Origin: Planktothrix rubescens CCAP 1459/22
Lineage (GTDB): Bacteria > Cyanobacteriota > Cyanobacteriia > Cyanobacteriales > Microcoleaceae
NCBI GenBank assembly: GCA_904830895.1
Contig: LR882958.1
Coordinates: 2,102,001-2,166,000, forward strand
Direction: 5' to 3'
Length of the DNA stretch: 64,000 bases
In this document: positions 52,996 to 61,780 of the stretch, piece after piece
Layout of the letters: each line of letters opens with the position of its first letter
How positions within the stretch are numbered: the stretch's first letter is position 1
Notes under the pieces: generated by a model
What the model was told of the DNA's origin: nothing
Databases searched by the model: none
The model's input: only the letters and a program-made list of their open reading frames with translations
Position numbers and translations under genes: made by a program

Positions 52996-53755
52996 TATTT
53001 GGCGTTTAATTCCTGTATTTAAAGCCTCTGGACATTTGCAAATGGCAATTGACCATTGGTTGTTTCGTCAACATCAACAGGGAAAACATCCCCCCAGTTT
53101 ACGGTTTTATTTTTGGGAACCTGCGAGTATTTCTTTAGGTTATCATCAGAAATCTTGGCCGGAACATTGGCAACAGTTAACTTGGCAAAACCAACCTTTA
53201 GAGTTAGTTAAACGTCCCACCGGAGGTCGGGCGGTTTTACATCAAGGGGATTTAACCTATGCGGTCATCGCTTCGGGATTGCCCCAAAATTCTAGGGTAG
53301 CCTATCAAACATTATGCCAATTTTTAATTGAAGGATGGCGATCGCTCGGCTATGAACTCCACTATGGTTCTGCTGGACGGGGATATATTCACAACCCCAA
53401 CTGTTTTGCCACCGCCACCGCCGCTGATTTAGTCCTATCCGATGGCACTAAATTAATTGGCAGTGCCCAACTCAAGGGAAATGGGACAATTCTACAACAT
53501 GGCTCCATTCGGTTAACTCCTGATGCAGAACTGTTTCGTCAGGTGTTTGGCCTGGAAATGCCCTCACCAACCCTAACTACTTTACCGTTTGGGGAGGAGT
53601 TGGTTTCAACGGTTATTGATGCTTTGGGGGTAGCAGCCCGTTGTTGGTTCGGGGGAGAATGGGTAATACAGGCCCTCTCAGATAGGGAATTGCAGACTAT
53701 TGAAGCCGAGTATTCAACCCCTTGGGGCGTGTTTGCTGACGCCATGGTAGTTTAA
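52964..53755 (+). CDS. biotin/lipoate ligase-family protein
   Basis: The 263-residue protein is a LplA/LipM-type transferase. FYFWEPASISLGYHQKSWP is the N-terminal strand, VKRPTGGRAVLHQGDLTYAV the substrate-binding RRxxGGGxVxHxxGdl-like block, and LIGSAQLKGNGTILQHGSIR holds the catalytic lysine region. It would attach lipoate, octanoate or biotin to carrier proteins. The ATG at 52964 lies within the YbjN gene; upstream starts would extend the overlap further. The specificity class cannot be fixed by eye. Confidence 0.85.
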   Translation: MIAYKPSSKSNIWRLIPVFKASGHLQMAIDHWLFRQHQQGKHPPSLRFYFWEPASISLGYHQKSWPEHWQQLTWQNQPLELVKRPTGGRAVLHQGDLTYAVIASGLPQNSRVAYQTLCQFLIEGWRSLGYELHYGSAGRGYIHNPNCFATATAADLVLSDGTKLIGSAQLKGNGTILQHGSIRLTPDAELFRQVFGLEMPSPTLTTLPFGEELVSTVIDALGVAARCWFGGEWVIQALSDRELQTIEAEYSTPWGVFADAMVV

Positions 53756-53794
53756 GATTATCAATGACAATGCACCTGATTTCAAGATAAAAAA

Positions 53795-54997
53795 ATGGAT
53801 ACAAAAGCATTTATACGTTCCTTACAAGAGTCAGAAACCTATCATCGCAAAGGCTTTGGTCATCAGGAAGAAGTGGCAAATGTTATGCACTCAGCCTATC
53901 AAAGTTCTTTAATTCAAGAGATTAGAGAGAATAACTATAGTATTAAACGGGGAAATGTTACGATTCAAATGGCTCAATCCTTTGGGTTTTGTTGGGGTGT
54001 GGAAAGGGCTGTGGCTATGGCCTATGAAACTCGTGAACATTTTCCAACGGAAAATATTTGGATTACCAACGAAATTATTCATAATCCTTCGGTGAATCAA
54101 CATTTAAAGGATATGAAAGTTGAGTTTATTCCTGTCGAAAATGGGAATAAGGATTTTTCAGTAGTGAATTCTGGGGATGTGGTAATTTTACCTGCGTTTG
54201 GGGCAAGTATTCAAGAAATGCAAACCTTGAACGAAAAAGGCTGTAAAATTGTTGATACCACTTGCCCTTGGGTGTCTAAAGTTTGGAATAGCATTGAAAA
54301 ACACAAAAAAAGAGATTATACCTCTATTATTCATGGAAAATATAAACATGAAGAAACCGTTGCTACCATTTCCTTTGCTGATAAATATTTAGTAATTTTG
54401 AATTATAAAGAGGCGGAATATGTGTCTAATTACATTCTGAATGGAGGCGATCGTCAAGAGTTTTTAGCAAAATTTAGTCGAGCCTGTTCCGAAGGTTTTG
54501 ATCCCGATCAAGATTTAAAGCAAATTGGCATTGCTAACCAAACCACCATGCTGAAAAGTGAAACCGAACAAATCGGCAAACTATTAGAGCATACAATGAT
54601 TAAAAAATATGGCCCCGATCAATTAAATACTCATTTTCAAAGTTTTAATACCATTTGTGATGCCACCCAAGAACGCCAAGATGCCATGATTGGGATATTA
54701 GATCAACCGTTAGATTTAATGGTTGTGATTGGGGGCTTTAATTCTTCTAATACCACCCATTTACAGGAAATGTCCGTGGAAAAAGGAATTTTATCTTATC
54801 ATATTGACTGTGCAGAACGCATTTTAGCGGATAACCAGATTGAACATAAACCGTTAGGCAAATCTTTGGAAATTCAAGAAAACTGGCTTCCTGATGGGGA
54901 GATTTTAGTTGGAATTACGTCCGGTGCATCAACTCCTGATAAAGTTGTCGAAGAAGTAATTGAACGGATTTTTTCACAGAAACTTTCTCAGGTTTAA
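53795..54997 (+). CDS. ispH: 4-hydroxy-3-methylbut-2-enyl diphosphate reductase
   Basis: This 400-residue [4Fe-4S] enzyme performs the last step of the MEP pathway, giving IPP and DMAPP for carotenoids, quinones and phytol. The three cluster cysteines are in [11 protein letters not shown] (C66), [12 protein letters not shown] and [12 protein letters not shown]. The roughly 60-residue N-terminal extension and total length are typical of the cyanobacterial/plant form. HGKYKHEET and [14 protein letters not shown] are further signature blocks. Monocistronic. Confidence 0.96.
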   Translation: MDTKAFIRSLQESETYHRKGFGHQEEVANVMHSAYQSSLIQEIRENNYSIKRGNVTIQMAQSFGFCWGVERAVAMAYETREHFPTENIWITNEIIHNPSVNQHLKDMKVEFIPVENGNKDFSVVNSGDVVILPAFGASIQEMQTLNEKGCKIVDTTCPWVSKVWNSIEKHKKRDYTSIIHGKYKHEETVATISFADKYLVILNYKEAEYVSNYILNGGDRQEFLAKFSRACSEGFDPDQDLKQIGIANQTTMLKSETEQIGKLLEHTMIKKYGPDQLNTHFQSFNTICDATQERQDAMIGILDQPLDLMVVIGGFNSSNTTHLQEMSVEKGILSYHIDCAERILADNQIEHKPLGKSLEIQENWLPDGEILVGITSGASTPDKVVEEVIERIFSQKLSQV

Positions 54998-55032
54998 GAC
55001 TAAAAATAAACGAGATTTTCTCTCCCATGATT

Positions 55033-55090
55033 AGGATAATCAAGCCAGGTTATAATCATCTTGATTAAGTTTTCCGGCTTTGATTATCCT
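55033..55090. terminator. long stem-loop downstream of ispH
   Basis: AGGATAATCAAGCC (55033-55046) pairs with GGCTTTGATTATCCT (55076-55090) with a single extra base. No T-run follows on the plus strand. It may stabilise the ispH mRNA end or act as a weak terminator. Confidence 0.5.
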
Positions 55091-55177
55091 GAATTTATTA
55101 AACCCTTTTGCTCAACAATTTTGAACATAACTTAAATGGGATTGCTATATTCATTAATTATTAGTATAAGGAATAAT

Positions 55178-55315
55178 TAAGTACCTAAACAAAATTAATT
55201 ACACATCCTCCACCCTATTCCCTCCCCCCCCTAGCCCCCCGTGCACGGGGGGTTTGGGGGGGCTGTTCCGGTGTTCCCTCTCTCAACTAGGTAATTTATT
55301 TTGTGTAACTACTTA
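55178..55315. mobile_element. MITE-like repeat, 138 bp, copy 2
   Basis: The ends TAAGTACCTAAACAAAATTA and AATTTATTTTGTGTAACTACTTA and the C/G-rich palindromic core match copy 1 (46837-46986). The cores differ in the number of TTCCC units. The right end stops 2 bp before the ATG of the next gene. Confidence 0.75.
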
Positions 55316-55317
55316 CA

Positions 55318-55932
55318 ATGATTCAATCAGCAACAAAACTCTTAAATGTTGATCAATTTATTACTGAATATGGTGATAGCGATCGCCATGAATTAATAGA
55401 TGGAGAGTTAATTGAAATGGAACCGACTGGACTACACGAACAAGTAGGAGCTTTTATCAGTCGAAAACTAAATGTAGAAATTGATCGTCAAGACCTGCCT
55501 TCCCTAATTCCCCATCGTTGTTTGATCAAACTATTAGGAACAGAAACCGCTTTTCGTCCCGATCTGATTGTATTAGATCAAACAAAACTGATTGATGAAC
55601 CCCTATGGGAACAAAAACCTATAATTACATCAGGAAAATCCATTCAACTAATTGCTGAAGTTGTCAGTACCAACTGGCAAAATGATTATGCGCGGAAGGT
55701 GGAAGATTATGCTTTATTCGGAGTTCCTGAATATTGGATTATTGATTATTTAGGAATAGGAGGTAGAGAATATATTGGTAAACCAAAACAACCTACTCTT
55801 ACTATTTGTAATCTAGTCGGTGATCAGTATCAAAAACAATTATTTCAAAATAATGATTTACTGGTTTCATTAATCTTTCCCAATTTAAAAATCACCGCTC
55901 AACAAATCTTTGCAGCAGGTCGTATCGTGTAA
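55318..55932 (+). CDS. Uma2-family (DUF820) endonuclease-like protein
   Basis: This 204-residue protein has [31 protein letters not shown] (aspartate), [20 protein letters not shown] (glutamate and lysine) and [10 protein letters not shown], so the Uma2 catalytic set is complete. The ATG at 55318 lies 2 bp after a MITE-like repeat. Any promoter or ribosome site must therefore be inside that repeat, and no good SD is visible. The gene may be poorly expressed, or use a start further in. Confidence 0.85.
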   Translation: MIQSATKLLNVDQFITEYGDSDRHELIDGELIEMEPTGLHEQVGAFISRKLNVEIDRQDLPSLIPHRCLIKLLGTETAFRPDLIVLDQTKLIDEPLWEQKPIITSGKSIQLIAEVVSTNWQNDYARKVEDYALFGVPEYWIIDYLGIGGREYIGKPKQPTLTICNLVGDQYQKQLFQNNDLLVSLIFPNLKITAQQIFAAGRIV

Positions 55933-56031
55933 CATCATGAACTTGAATAACTTTGAGTGTAAAGGCTGTTTCTCTAATATAATCAGAATTGTTTAAACTC
56001 ACGGGCGATAGATTAAATCCCTTCAACATAA

Positions 56032-56256
56032 TTAGCTCAGAACTCGTGCTTGGGCAATTTCTCTATTACCAATAGCCCGAATTTGAGAACTAAATAAAGA
56101 AATAATAGTAATTGTTTGACCTGTGAGGGTCATAAATTCTACTTCGTATCCTAAACCTTCTTGATGGACTAAAACTACAGTACCAATATCGCCTGCTTTT
56201 AAATTATATTCGGCTAAATCATGAGTTAAAACCACTCGGTCTAATTCAGTAATCAT
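56032..56256 (-). CDS. DUF4926-domain small protein
   Basis: The 74-residue frame MITELDRVVLTHDLAEYNLK then AGDIGTVVLVHQEGLGYEVE is the compact beta-barrel DUF4926 pattern. The family often occurs next to toxin-antitoxin or restriction-like genes and its function is unknown. It starts about 20 bp past the stop of nothing co-directional and is followed by DUF3747 upstream on the same strand. An operon with that gene is possible. Confidence 0.7.
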   Translation of the reverse strand: MITELDRVVLTHDLAEYNLKAGDIGTVVLVHQEGLGYEVEFMTLTGQTITIISLFSSQIRAIGNREIAQARVLS

Positions 56257-56277
56257 AAACCCATCAAATCATCTTGT

Positions 56278-56826
56278 TTAAGAAGCTGGAGAATCGCTGG
56301 TAAAATAAATATGACCTAGGGTTTTTCCCTGATAAACTCGTTTAGTTAAACGCCAACCCGGTTCTAAAATTATTTTAGCGAAACCACTCGTAAATCCATA
56401 AGTTCTACCAATAATAATCGGTGGAGCGTAGGCATCAGCCCGGGACTGGGCGACCAATAAAATATCACTCGGCGTACTTTGAACACTCAAAGAATGGGAC
56501 AGCACCAAATCCGTTCCGGCCATTCTCACCGAATAACCGTTACTATCGGTGGCCCGTCCACAAATCCCAGTAAAATCAAAATTCAGCAGTAACGGATCAA
56601 CAATCGTAGGTTGACTACCACTCTCATTCCAACAGGGGCGACGATCCGAGACCTGTTCCACAACTACTAAAGTATGTCCAAAGGCGCGAGGCACAGCGAT
56701 CGCCACAAATCGATCCTGTTCCACCTCTTTTTGGTCAAAATCAACCGCGATCGCATTTAAGCTAAAACTCAGGACTGATATCCCGATGATCAAGGCGACA
56801 ATAGTTCGTTTTAGTGCTAATTTCAT
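56278..56826 (-). CDS. DUF3747-family exported protein
   Basis: The frame starting MKLALKRTIVALIIGISVLS has a signal peptide ending near NAIAVDFD. The mature part (RFVAIAVPRAFGHTLVVVEQ, CWNESGSQPTIVDPLLLNFD, LVAQSRADAYAPPIIIGRTY) matches the DUF3747 family, which is restricted mainly to cyanobacteria. It is predicted to be periplasmic. I chose ATG 56826 over 56856 because it begins at the signal peptide. Its role is unknown. Confidence 0.8.
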   Translation of the reverse strand: MKLALKRTIVALIIGISVLSFSLNAIAVDFDQKEVEQDRFVAIAVPRAFGHTLVVVEQVSDRRPCWNESGSQPTIVDPLLLNFDFTGICGRATDSNGYSVRMAGTDLVLSHSLSVQSTPSDILLVAQSRADAYAPPIIIGRTYGFTSGFAKIILEPGWRLTKRVYQGKTLGHIYFTSDSPAS

Positions 56827-56876
56827 CTGGATTTTTGCACCGTCCAATGGCAACAAGAACTTACTCTAAATATTTT

Positions 56877-57788
56877 CTAAAATCCCACGGGAACCACTAA
56901 CCCTTCCCGTGCCATAATTGCTTGGGGAGATACCGCTTGGACTTCCTTTTCTACCTGATCCAGAAAGTCATCGCTGTGGCTAGGGTCATGGTGGAAAATC
57001 ACCACTCGCTTAACTCCGGCAGCTTTAGCCATCTTTACGGCCTCTTGCCAAGTGGAATGTCCCCAACCGATTTTCGGAGATTTAGGATTATGATACTCCT
57101 CATCGCTATACATAGCATCGTAGATCAAAATATCGGCATTTTGAGACAGATTTAAGACATTCTCATCCAGGCCATCGGGGAGATGTTCGGTATCGGAACA
57201 ATAAACCGCCGTCCGTCCCTTCCAAGTCACCCGATATCCCATAGCCGTATTCGGATGGTTCAGTTGTCCGGTTTCAATCAGAATATCATCCAACATCATC
57301 GAATCCCCAGGCTTGAGTGTATAGAATCTCAAGTCTCCTTGTAGTCCCGTCAGGGGAACTGGAGAATTAGGATGCAAAATTCGGTCGATAAAATGTTGTT
57401 TCATCGAGTCCCCATCCGGTGGAATTGCCCCATAGATATGAAAGCAATTACCCCGCATAAAAGCCGGGGTAAACAGGGGAAATCCTTGAATATGATCCCA
57501 GTGGTAGTGGGTAAAGAACATATACGCCTCCACCGGGGCTTCTTTAAGTAAATCATCTCCTAGGAGTCGCAGGCCAGTTCCGCCATCAAAAATCAAGCGT
57601 TTACCAGCCACTCGCATTTCCAAACAGGAGGTGTTACCCCCATAACGAATCGTCTCTTTTCCGGGGGTGGGAATACTGCCCCTAACCCCCCAGAACTGGA
57701 TCACAAAATCCTCTGGGTTAGAGTCGGGAGCCGATAAATTAGAGAGCTTCTGAGGGTTAGCCCCCACAGACGATAGGCTGGTTTCCAT
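56877..57788 (-). CDS. MBL-fold metallohydrolase
   Basis: This 303-residue protein has the zinc-binding THYHWDHIQGFP motif (H94, H96, D98, H99), followed by further ligands (YCSDTEH, FHHDPSH). The N-terminal FWGVRGSIPTPGKETIRYGG block is typical of a subgroup of cyanobacterial phosphodiesterase-like MBL enzymes. The chemistry would be hydrolysis of a phosphodiester or thioester; the substrate is unknown. It lies 1 bp from the aroC stop codon on the same strand, so it is probably co-transcribed with it. Confidence 0.88.
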   Translation of the reverse strand: METSLSSVGANPQKLSNLSAPDSNPEDFVIQFWGVRGSIPTPGKETIRYGGNTSCLEMRVAGKRLIFDGGTGLRLLGDDLLKEAPVEAYMFFTHYHWDHIQGFPLFTPAFMRGNCFHIYGAIPPDGDSMKQHFIDRILHPNSPVPLTGLQGDLRFYTLKPGDSMMLDDILIETGQLNHPNTAMGYRVTWKGRTAVYCSDTEHLPDGLDENVLNLSQNADILIYDAMYSDEEYHNPKSPKIGWGHSTWQEAVKMAKAAGVKRVVIFHHDPSHSDDFLDQVEKEVQAVSPQAIMAREGLVVPVGF

Positions 57789-57789
57789 T

Positions 57790-58890
57790 TTATTCTTCAG
57801 GCTTCAAAGTTCCACACTGACCATGATGACGCAGCAAATGATCGCACAAAACTAGAGCAACCATCGCTTCTACCATTGGCACAGCCCGAGGTAAAACACA
57901 GGGGTCATGCCGTCCTTTCGCCGATAACAACGTTTCCTCTCCCTCCTGGGTGACGGTGCGTTGCTCCTTCCGAATTGTAGCAGTTGGCTTAAATGCTACT
58001 CGGATAATAATATTTTCTCCATTGGAAATGCCACCCTGAATTCCACCCGATCGATTGGTTACTGTTCGGACGCCGCCCACAGAATCAATATAAAATTCAT
58101 CGTTATGTTGACTGCCTGTGAGCAGAGTGCCAGCAAAGCCAGAGCCAATTTCAAATCCTTTACTCGCGGGTAAGGACATTACCCCTTTGGCTAGATCTGC
58201 TTCTAGTTTATCAAATACTGGAGATCCGAGTCCTAAAGGAATATTTCTGGCAACACATTCTACCACGCCACCAATAGAATCCCCCTGATCCCGAACCTGT
58301 TCAATCCGTTCTATCATGGTTTCGGCACAATTGCCATCGGGACAACGAACAATATTACTTTCCACTTGTTCTAGGGTGACGCTATTGGGATCAATCACTC
58401 CTTCGATATCTTGAATTCGTTTCACATAACCAATAATTTCTACCCCAGCATATTGTTTAAGAATTTGTTTAGCGATCGCCCCAGCCGCCACTCTTCCAAT
58501 AGTTTCTCTGGCCGAAGATCGTCCCCCTCCTTGCCAATTTCTAATCCCATATTTAGCATCATAAGTAGCATCGGCATGGGAAGGGCGATATTTAACCGCC
58601 ATATCACTATAATCTTGGGGGCGAGTATCTTGGTTCCGTACCATAATCATAATCGGGGTTCCCAAGGTTCGTCCCTCAAAGACTCCACTGAGAATGTCAC
58701 AAGTATCGGTTTCTTTGCGGGGAGTAGTAATCTTACTTTGTCCGGGGCGACGTCGATCCAATTCCGCCTGAATATCTGTAATATCAAGTTTTAATCGGGG
58801 AGGGCAACCATCGATCACAACTCCCACCGCCCCACCGTGGGATTCTCCAAAGGTCGTGATCCGAAATAAATGCCCAAATGTGTTGCCCAT
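57790..58890 (-). CDS. aroC: Chorismate synthase
   Basis: This 366-residue FMN-dependent enzyme makes chorismate from EPSP, the last shikimate step. The signature blocks [56 protein letters not shown] and [13 protein letters not shown] are intact, and the C-terminus [20 protein letters not shown] is complete. Length is standard. The ATG starts the conserved N-terminus directly. Confidence 0.98.
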   Translation of the reverse strand: MGNTFGHLFRITTFGESHGGAVGVVIDGCPPRLKLDITDIQAELDRRRPGQSKITTPRKETDTCDILSGVFEGRTLGTPIMIMVRNQDTRPQDYSDMAVKYRPSHADATYDAKYGIRNWQGGGRSSARETIGRVAAGAIAKQILKQYAGVEIIGYVKRIQDIEGVIDPNSVTLEQVESNIVRCPDGNCAETMIERIEQVRDQGDSIGGVVECVARNIPLGLGSPVFDKLEADLAKGVMSLPASKGFEIGSGFAGTLLTGSQHNDEFYIDSVGGVRTVTNRSGGIQGGISNGENIIIRVAFKPTATIRKEQRTVTQEGEETLLSAKGRHDPCVLPRAVPMVEAMVALVLCDHLLRHHGQCGTLKPEE

Positions 58891-58977
58891 AATGGTTGTG
58901 TTTATTTTGCCAAACTCTTTATTATAGCAGATATGGAGCTAAATCAGACCTGAAACCCGTAGAAAATACAAAATATC

Positions 58978-59001
58978 AGAGACGCGCCGTGGCACGTCTC
59001 T
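58978..59001. repeat. palindromic repeat
   Basis: AGAGACGCGCCGTGGCACGTCTCT is split here as AGAGACGcGCC / GGCACGTCTCT, an imperfect palindrome of a type frequent between cyanobacterial genes. It follows psbN on the minus strand and may mark its 3' end. Confidence 0.55.
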
Positions 59002-59022
59002 ACGGATATCCCCAACCCCATG

Positions 59023-59154
59023 TTAATCTTCGTGTTCTTCAAAGGGGTCGCGCAGGTCGGTAGAAGCGGGGCCGAAAGCTGTGTAAATCGCATATCCCGT
59101 TAGGGCGATCACAAACACAGCAATACAAATGCTCAGAGTTAATGCGGGTTCCAT
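59023..59154 (-). CDS. psbN: Photosystem II assembly protein PsbN
   Basis: The minus-strand frame of 43 residues starts [20 protein letters not shown] and ends DPFEEHED. It has one membrane helix, then a stroma/cytoplasm-facing tail. PsbN is not a stable PSII subunit but is needed for assembly and repair of the reaction centre. The gene is too short for most ORF cut-offs. It is divergent from psbH, the conserved arrangement of cyanobacteria and plastids. Confidence 0.95.
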   Translation of the reverse strand: MEPALTLSICIAVFVIALTGYAIYTAFGPASTDLRDPFEEHED

Positions 59155-59385
59155 TATGATTAATCCCTTGTTATTCGTGTACTTCTATAATAAAATAATT
59201 AGAAAACTTAAGACAATTTAACAATTGTTTCAATTCTGGGGTTAGGATATTGTGTTTAACCCGATATGGGGACACCTAAATCGGGTAACATTAGCCTAAG
59301 CCTCTCCTGTCTTCCCTAGCTTGAAGCGGTGAGAGTGTCCAAAATCCAGAAAAAATTTTGCTGACGTAAAAAATTTAGGTGAACT

Positions 59386-59589
59386 ATGGCACAACGGACT
59401 TGGTTAGGAGATTTATTAAGACCTTTAAATTCCGAGTATGGTAAGGTTTCTGCCGGTTGGGGAACCACCTCCTTAATGGCAGTGTTTATGGGTCTGTTTT
59501 TCGTGTTTCTGTTAATTATTTTACAGATTTATAATTCCTCACTGCTGCTTGAAAATGTGGATGTAAACTGGGCTAATTTAACCCGCTAA
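59386..59589 (+). CDS. psbH: Photosystem II phosphoprotein PsbH
   Basis: This 67-residue single-pass protein starts [20 protein letters not shown], with the helix [20 protein letters not shown] and the tail [13 protein letters not shown]. That is the cyanobacterial PsbH pattern, without the plant phosphothreonine extension. It binds near CP47 and Q_B and helps PSII assembly. An intergenic region of about 230 bp separates it from divergent psbN and must hold both promoters. Confidence 0.97.
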   Translation: MAQRTWLGDLLRPLNSEYGKVSAGWGTTSLMAVFMGLFFVFLLIILQIYNSSLLLENVDVNWANLTR

Positions 59590-59771
59590 TCAAGTTTAAA
59601 ATCCAGTTAATCGTGAACTGTGAGGATCAATTTAGGAAATAGGTTTTAAGGTATAATAATTTAAAAATACTTAACCTCAATCCTGTATTGCTACTTCTGG
59701 AAAGTTAAAAATCACAGTTCACGGTTTTCTATTGATAACGATTATTTTTTGCAACTTAGGAGACTATTTTA

Positions 59772-60032
59772 ATGAATATATTTGGAATTGGTTTACCAGA
59801 AATGGCAGTAATTTTGGTACTGGCACTTTTAATTTTTGGCCCGAAAAAATTACCTGAAATTGGCAGTAGTTTAGGTAAAGCCCTAAAAGGATTTCAACAG
59901 GCTTCTAAAGAGTTTGAAGATGAATTTAAAAAAGAAGCTCAAAAGTTAGAAGAAACAGCTAAAATTCAGCCAGAAAAAAACTCAACTGTCGCATCTACCC
60001 CAACGGAAAATTCCGTCAATACCCTTGATTAA
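59772..60032 (+). CDS. tatA: Twin-arginine translocase TatA/E component
   Basis: This 86-residue protein starts MNIFGIGLPEMAVILVLALL with the hydrophobic helix, then the FGPKKLPEIGSSLGKAL hinge and amphipathic helix. A charged tail follows. It forms the Tat pore that exports folded proteins across the thylakoid and plasma membrane. The ATG is preceded by GGAG (59759-59762). An inverted pair GTGAACTGTG/CACAGTTCAC (about 59612-59726) occurs in the psbH-tatA gap. Confidence 0.93.
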   Translation: MNIFGIGLPEMAVILVLALLIFGPKKLPEIGSSLGKALKGFQQASKEFEDEFKKEAQKLEETAKIQPEKNSTVASTPTENSVNTLD

Positions 60033-60081
60033 TTAATAGGTAAAATCAATAAATTAACGTTATTTAGATATATCAATAATT

Positions 60082-60726
60082 ATGATTATGGAGGTTACGC
60101 CTGCTAAAATATTAATTGTTCCTCAATTAATCGTAGGTTTAGGAAATCCTGAAACTAAATATGAGCAAACCCGACATAATATTGGTTTTGAGGCTATTGA
60201 TGCGTTAGCAAAGGCTTGGCGAATTCCAATTTCAGAAAATCGCAAATTTAAAGGAAAATTCGGCGAAGGGGTAACATCTTCTGGGGAAAAAATTAGATTA
60301 TTAAAACCTCTAACCTATATGAATTTATCAGGACAGGCAATTCGCGCTGTTGTTGATTGGTATAAACTCCCGCCCACATCAGTATTAGTAATTTATGATG
60401 ATATGGATTTACCATTAGGACGGTTGCGACTGCGGTTGTCTGGTTCAGCAGGAGGTCATAATGGGATGAAATCTACCATTTCCCATTTAGGAACCCAAAA
60501 CTTTCCTCGGTTGAGAATTGGTATTGGTAAACCCAAATCAATAGCTGGAACCGGAGAACGAGAAACGGTTTCCTATGTGCTAGGAAAATTTTCCTCACCG
60601 GAAATGCAAATTATGGAACAAGTTCTAAAATGGGCGGGGGAAGCGATTGATTTAAGTTTGCATCAAGGTGTAGAAAAAGCCATGAGTCTGTACAATAATC
60701 GTAGTTTTGTTGATAGTACAGAGTGA
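60082..60726 (+). CDS. pth: Peptidyl-tRNA hydrolase
   Basis: This 214-residue enzyme frees tRNA from dropped-off peptidyl-tRNA. LIVGLGNPETKYEQTRHNIG carries N22 and the catalytic H32, and LLKPLTYMNLSGQ, DDMDLPLGRLRLRLSGSAGG and GGHNGMKSTISHLGTQNFPR are all canonical. A 12-residue N-terminal extension precedes the normal start; the ATG at 60088 is an alternative. Its stop overlaps the next start by 4 bp (GTGA), so the downstream gene is coupled. Confidence 0.96.
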   Translation: MIMEVTPAKILIVPQLIVGLGNPETKYEQTRHNIGFEAIDALAKAWRIPISENRKFKGKFGEGVTSSGEKIRLLKPLTYMNLSGQAIRAVVDWYKLPPTSVLVIYDDMDLPLGRLRLRLSGSAGGHNGMKSTISHLGTQNFPRLRIGIGKPKSIAGTGERETVSYVLGKFSSPEMQIMEQVLKWAGEAIDLSLHQGVEKAMSLYNNRSFVDSTE

Positions 60727-60989
60727 GTTCTAAAAGTTTACCTGAAACAACGGCGTATGTGCGAATTACGCGACAATCTTGGCACCAGGGTTTTCTCGAA
60801 GGGGAGGTCAGTGCTGGGGATTATGAGTGGCGATTTCAGTGGCGATTTCGACATACCAAAAAACTCACAATTCAACCATCCCAAGGACGAGCTTTAATAC
60901 AAGAACCCTTGGGACGGTTTTTAGAAAAGTATGATTATCAATTAGAACCTGGTGGGGATTATTCTTTTACTGTTCGCGCTCAATTTTAA
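60723..60989 (+). CDS. DUF3146-family protein
   Basis: This 88-residue protein starts at a GTG overlapping the pth stop (GTGA). ETTAYVRITRQSWHQGFLEG, EWRFQWRFRHTKKLTIQPSQ and LEKYDYQLEPGGDYSFTVRA match the small cyanobacterial DUF3146 family. Function unknown; the tight coupling to pth is the only contextual clue. Confidence 0.75.
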   Translation: MSSKSLPETTAYVRITRQSWHQGFLEGEVSAGDYEWRFQWRFRHTKKLTIQPSQGRALIQEPLGRFLEKYDYQLEPGGDYSFTVRAQF

Positions 60990-61016
60990 TTCACAATCAA
61001 GGGTAAGTGACCATTT

Positions 61017-61560
61017 TTATCGGATTTGATAAACCGGAATTTCCACAATAAATTCTGTCCCTTCTTAGGGTAAAGCTTGACATTCAATAGATAAAGATTC
61101 TAATTCATCAATAGCATTAGATTTTAAGCGATGTTGTAGAATTAATAGTGTGCTATTAATCCCCTCATGGATATCAACTGCTTTCACCTCAGATTCATCT
61201 AAACGGGAGAAATTTCTTAAAGATAAAACTAACTGACGAATTCGGTAAGCACCAACTTTCATCGAAGATAAAATCTTAGGGAGATCCTCTTGAATAAACT
61301 CAAATTCAATTTCTTCCATTTTTGTAAGAGGGTATCTAACTCCAAACATTGATTGATTTGACCAATTATTTTTGATAAAGATTGATAACGTTGAGATTGC
61401 AATTGAGCTTGAATTAAAAGAGAATTTGAGGTATCTTGAAGTTGCCTTAAATGGGTAAAATCTCGACAAACTCCAATTACACCTGTCACCCCTCCTTCCG
61501 AATCTTTAATCGGAGTATATAAACTATTATAAATTGCTGATTTACGATCATATACAAGAG
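61017..61560 (-). pseudogene. PAS-histidine kinase remnant with frameshift and deletions
   Basis: Pieces of one sensor kinase remain on the minus strand. A PAS-type segment reads ALVYDRKSAIYNSLYTPIKD/SEGGVTGVIGVCRDFT, followed by QSQRYQSLSKIIGQINQCLE. After a frame change (about 61310) come FIQEDLPKILSSMKVGAYRI and VLSLRNFSRLDESEVKAVDI HEGINSTL, the post-H-box helix of cyanobacterial kinases. Next is an ATPase scrap, NAIDELESLSIECQAL, and in another frame the terminal GTEFIVEIPVYQIR. The phosphate-accepting H-box and most of the ATP site are gone. The gene is dead. Confidence 0.8.
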
Positions 61561-61780
61561 CCTAATATTATCAGTTTGCCAATCTATCTACAGTATAAAA
61601 CATCACTTATAATCTTGGATATCAATTTTATTGTCCATAGCCTTTGGCTGAGTTGCAAAAATTATCTAAAATCACCTCCTAAAATTCAATTGACTCGGAT
61701 CTTACCCTTTCGTTTTAAAATCTTAATAATATTGAAAAACTATCTAGCTCCGATAACAAGCGTATTTCCATTAAATCCCT

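Noticed and set aside
58411-58794. Antisense frames over aroC
   Set aside because: They are shadows of a strongly conserved gene and lack start sites with SD or any family signal.
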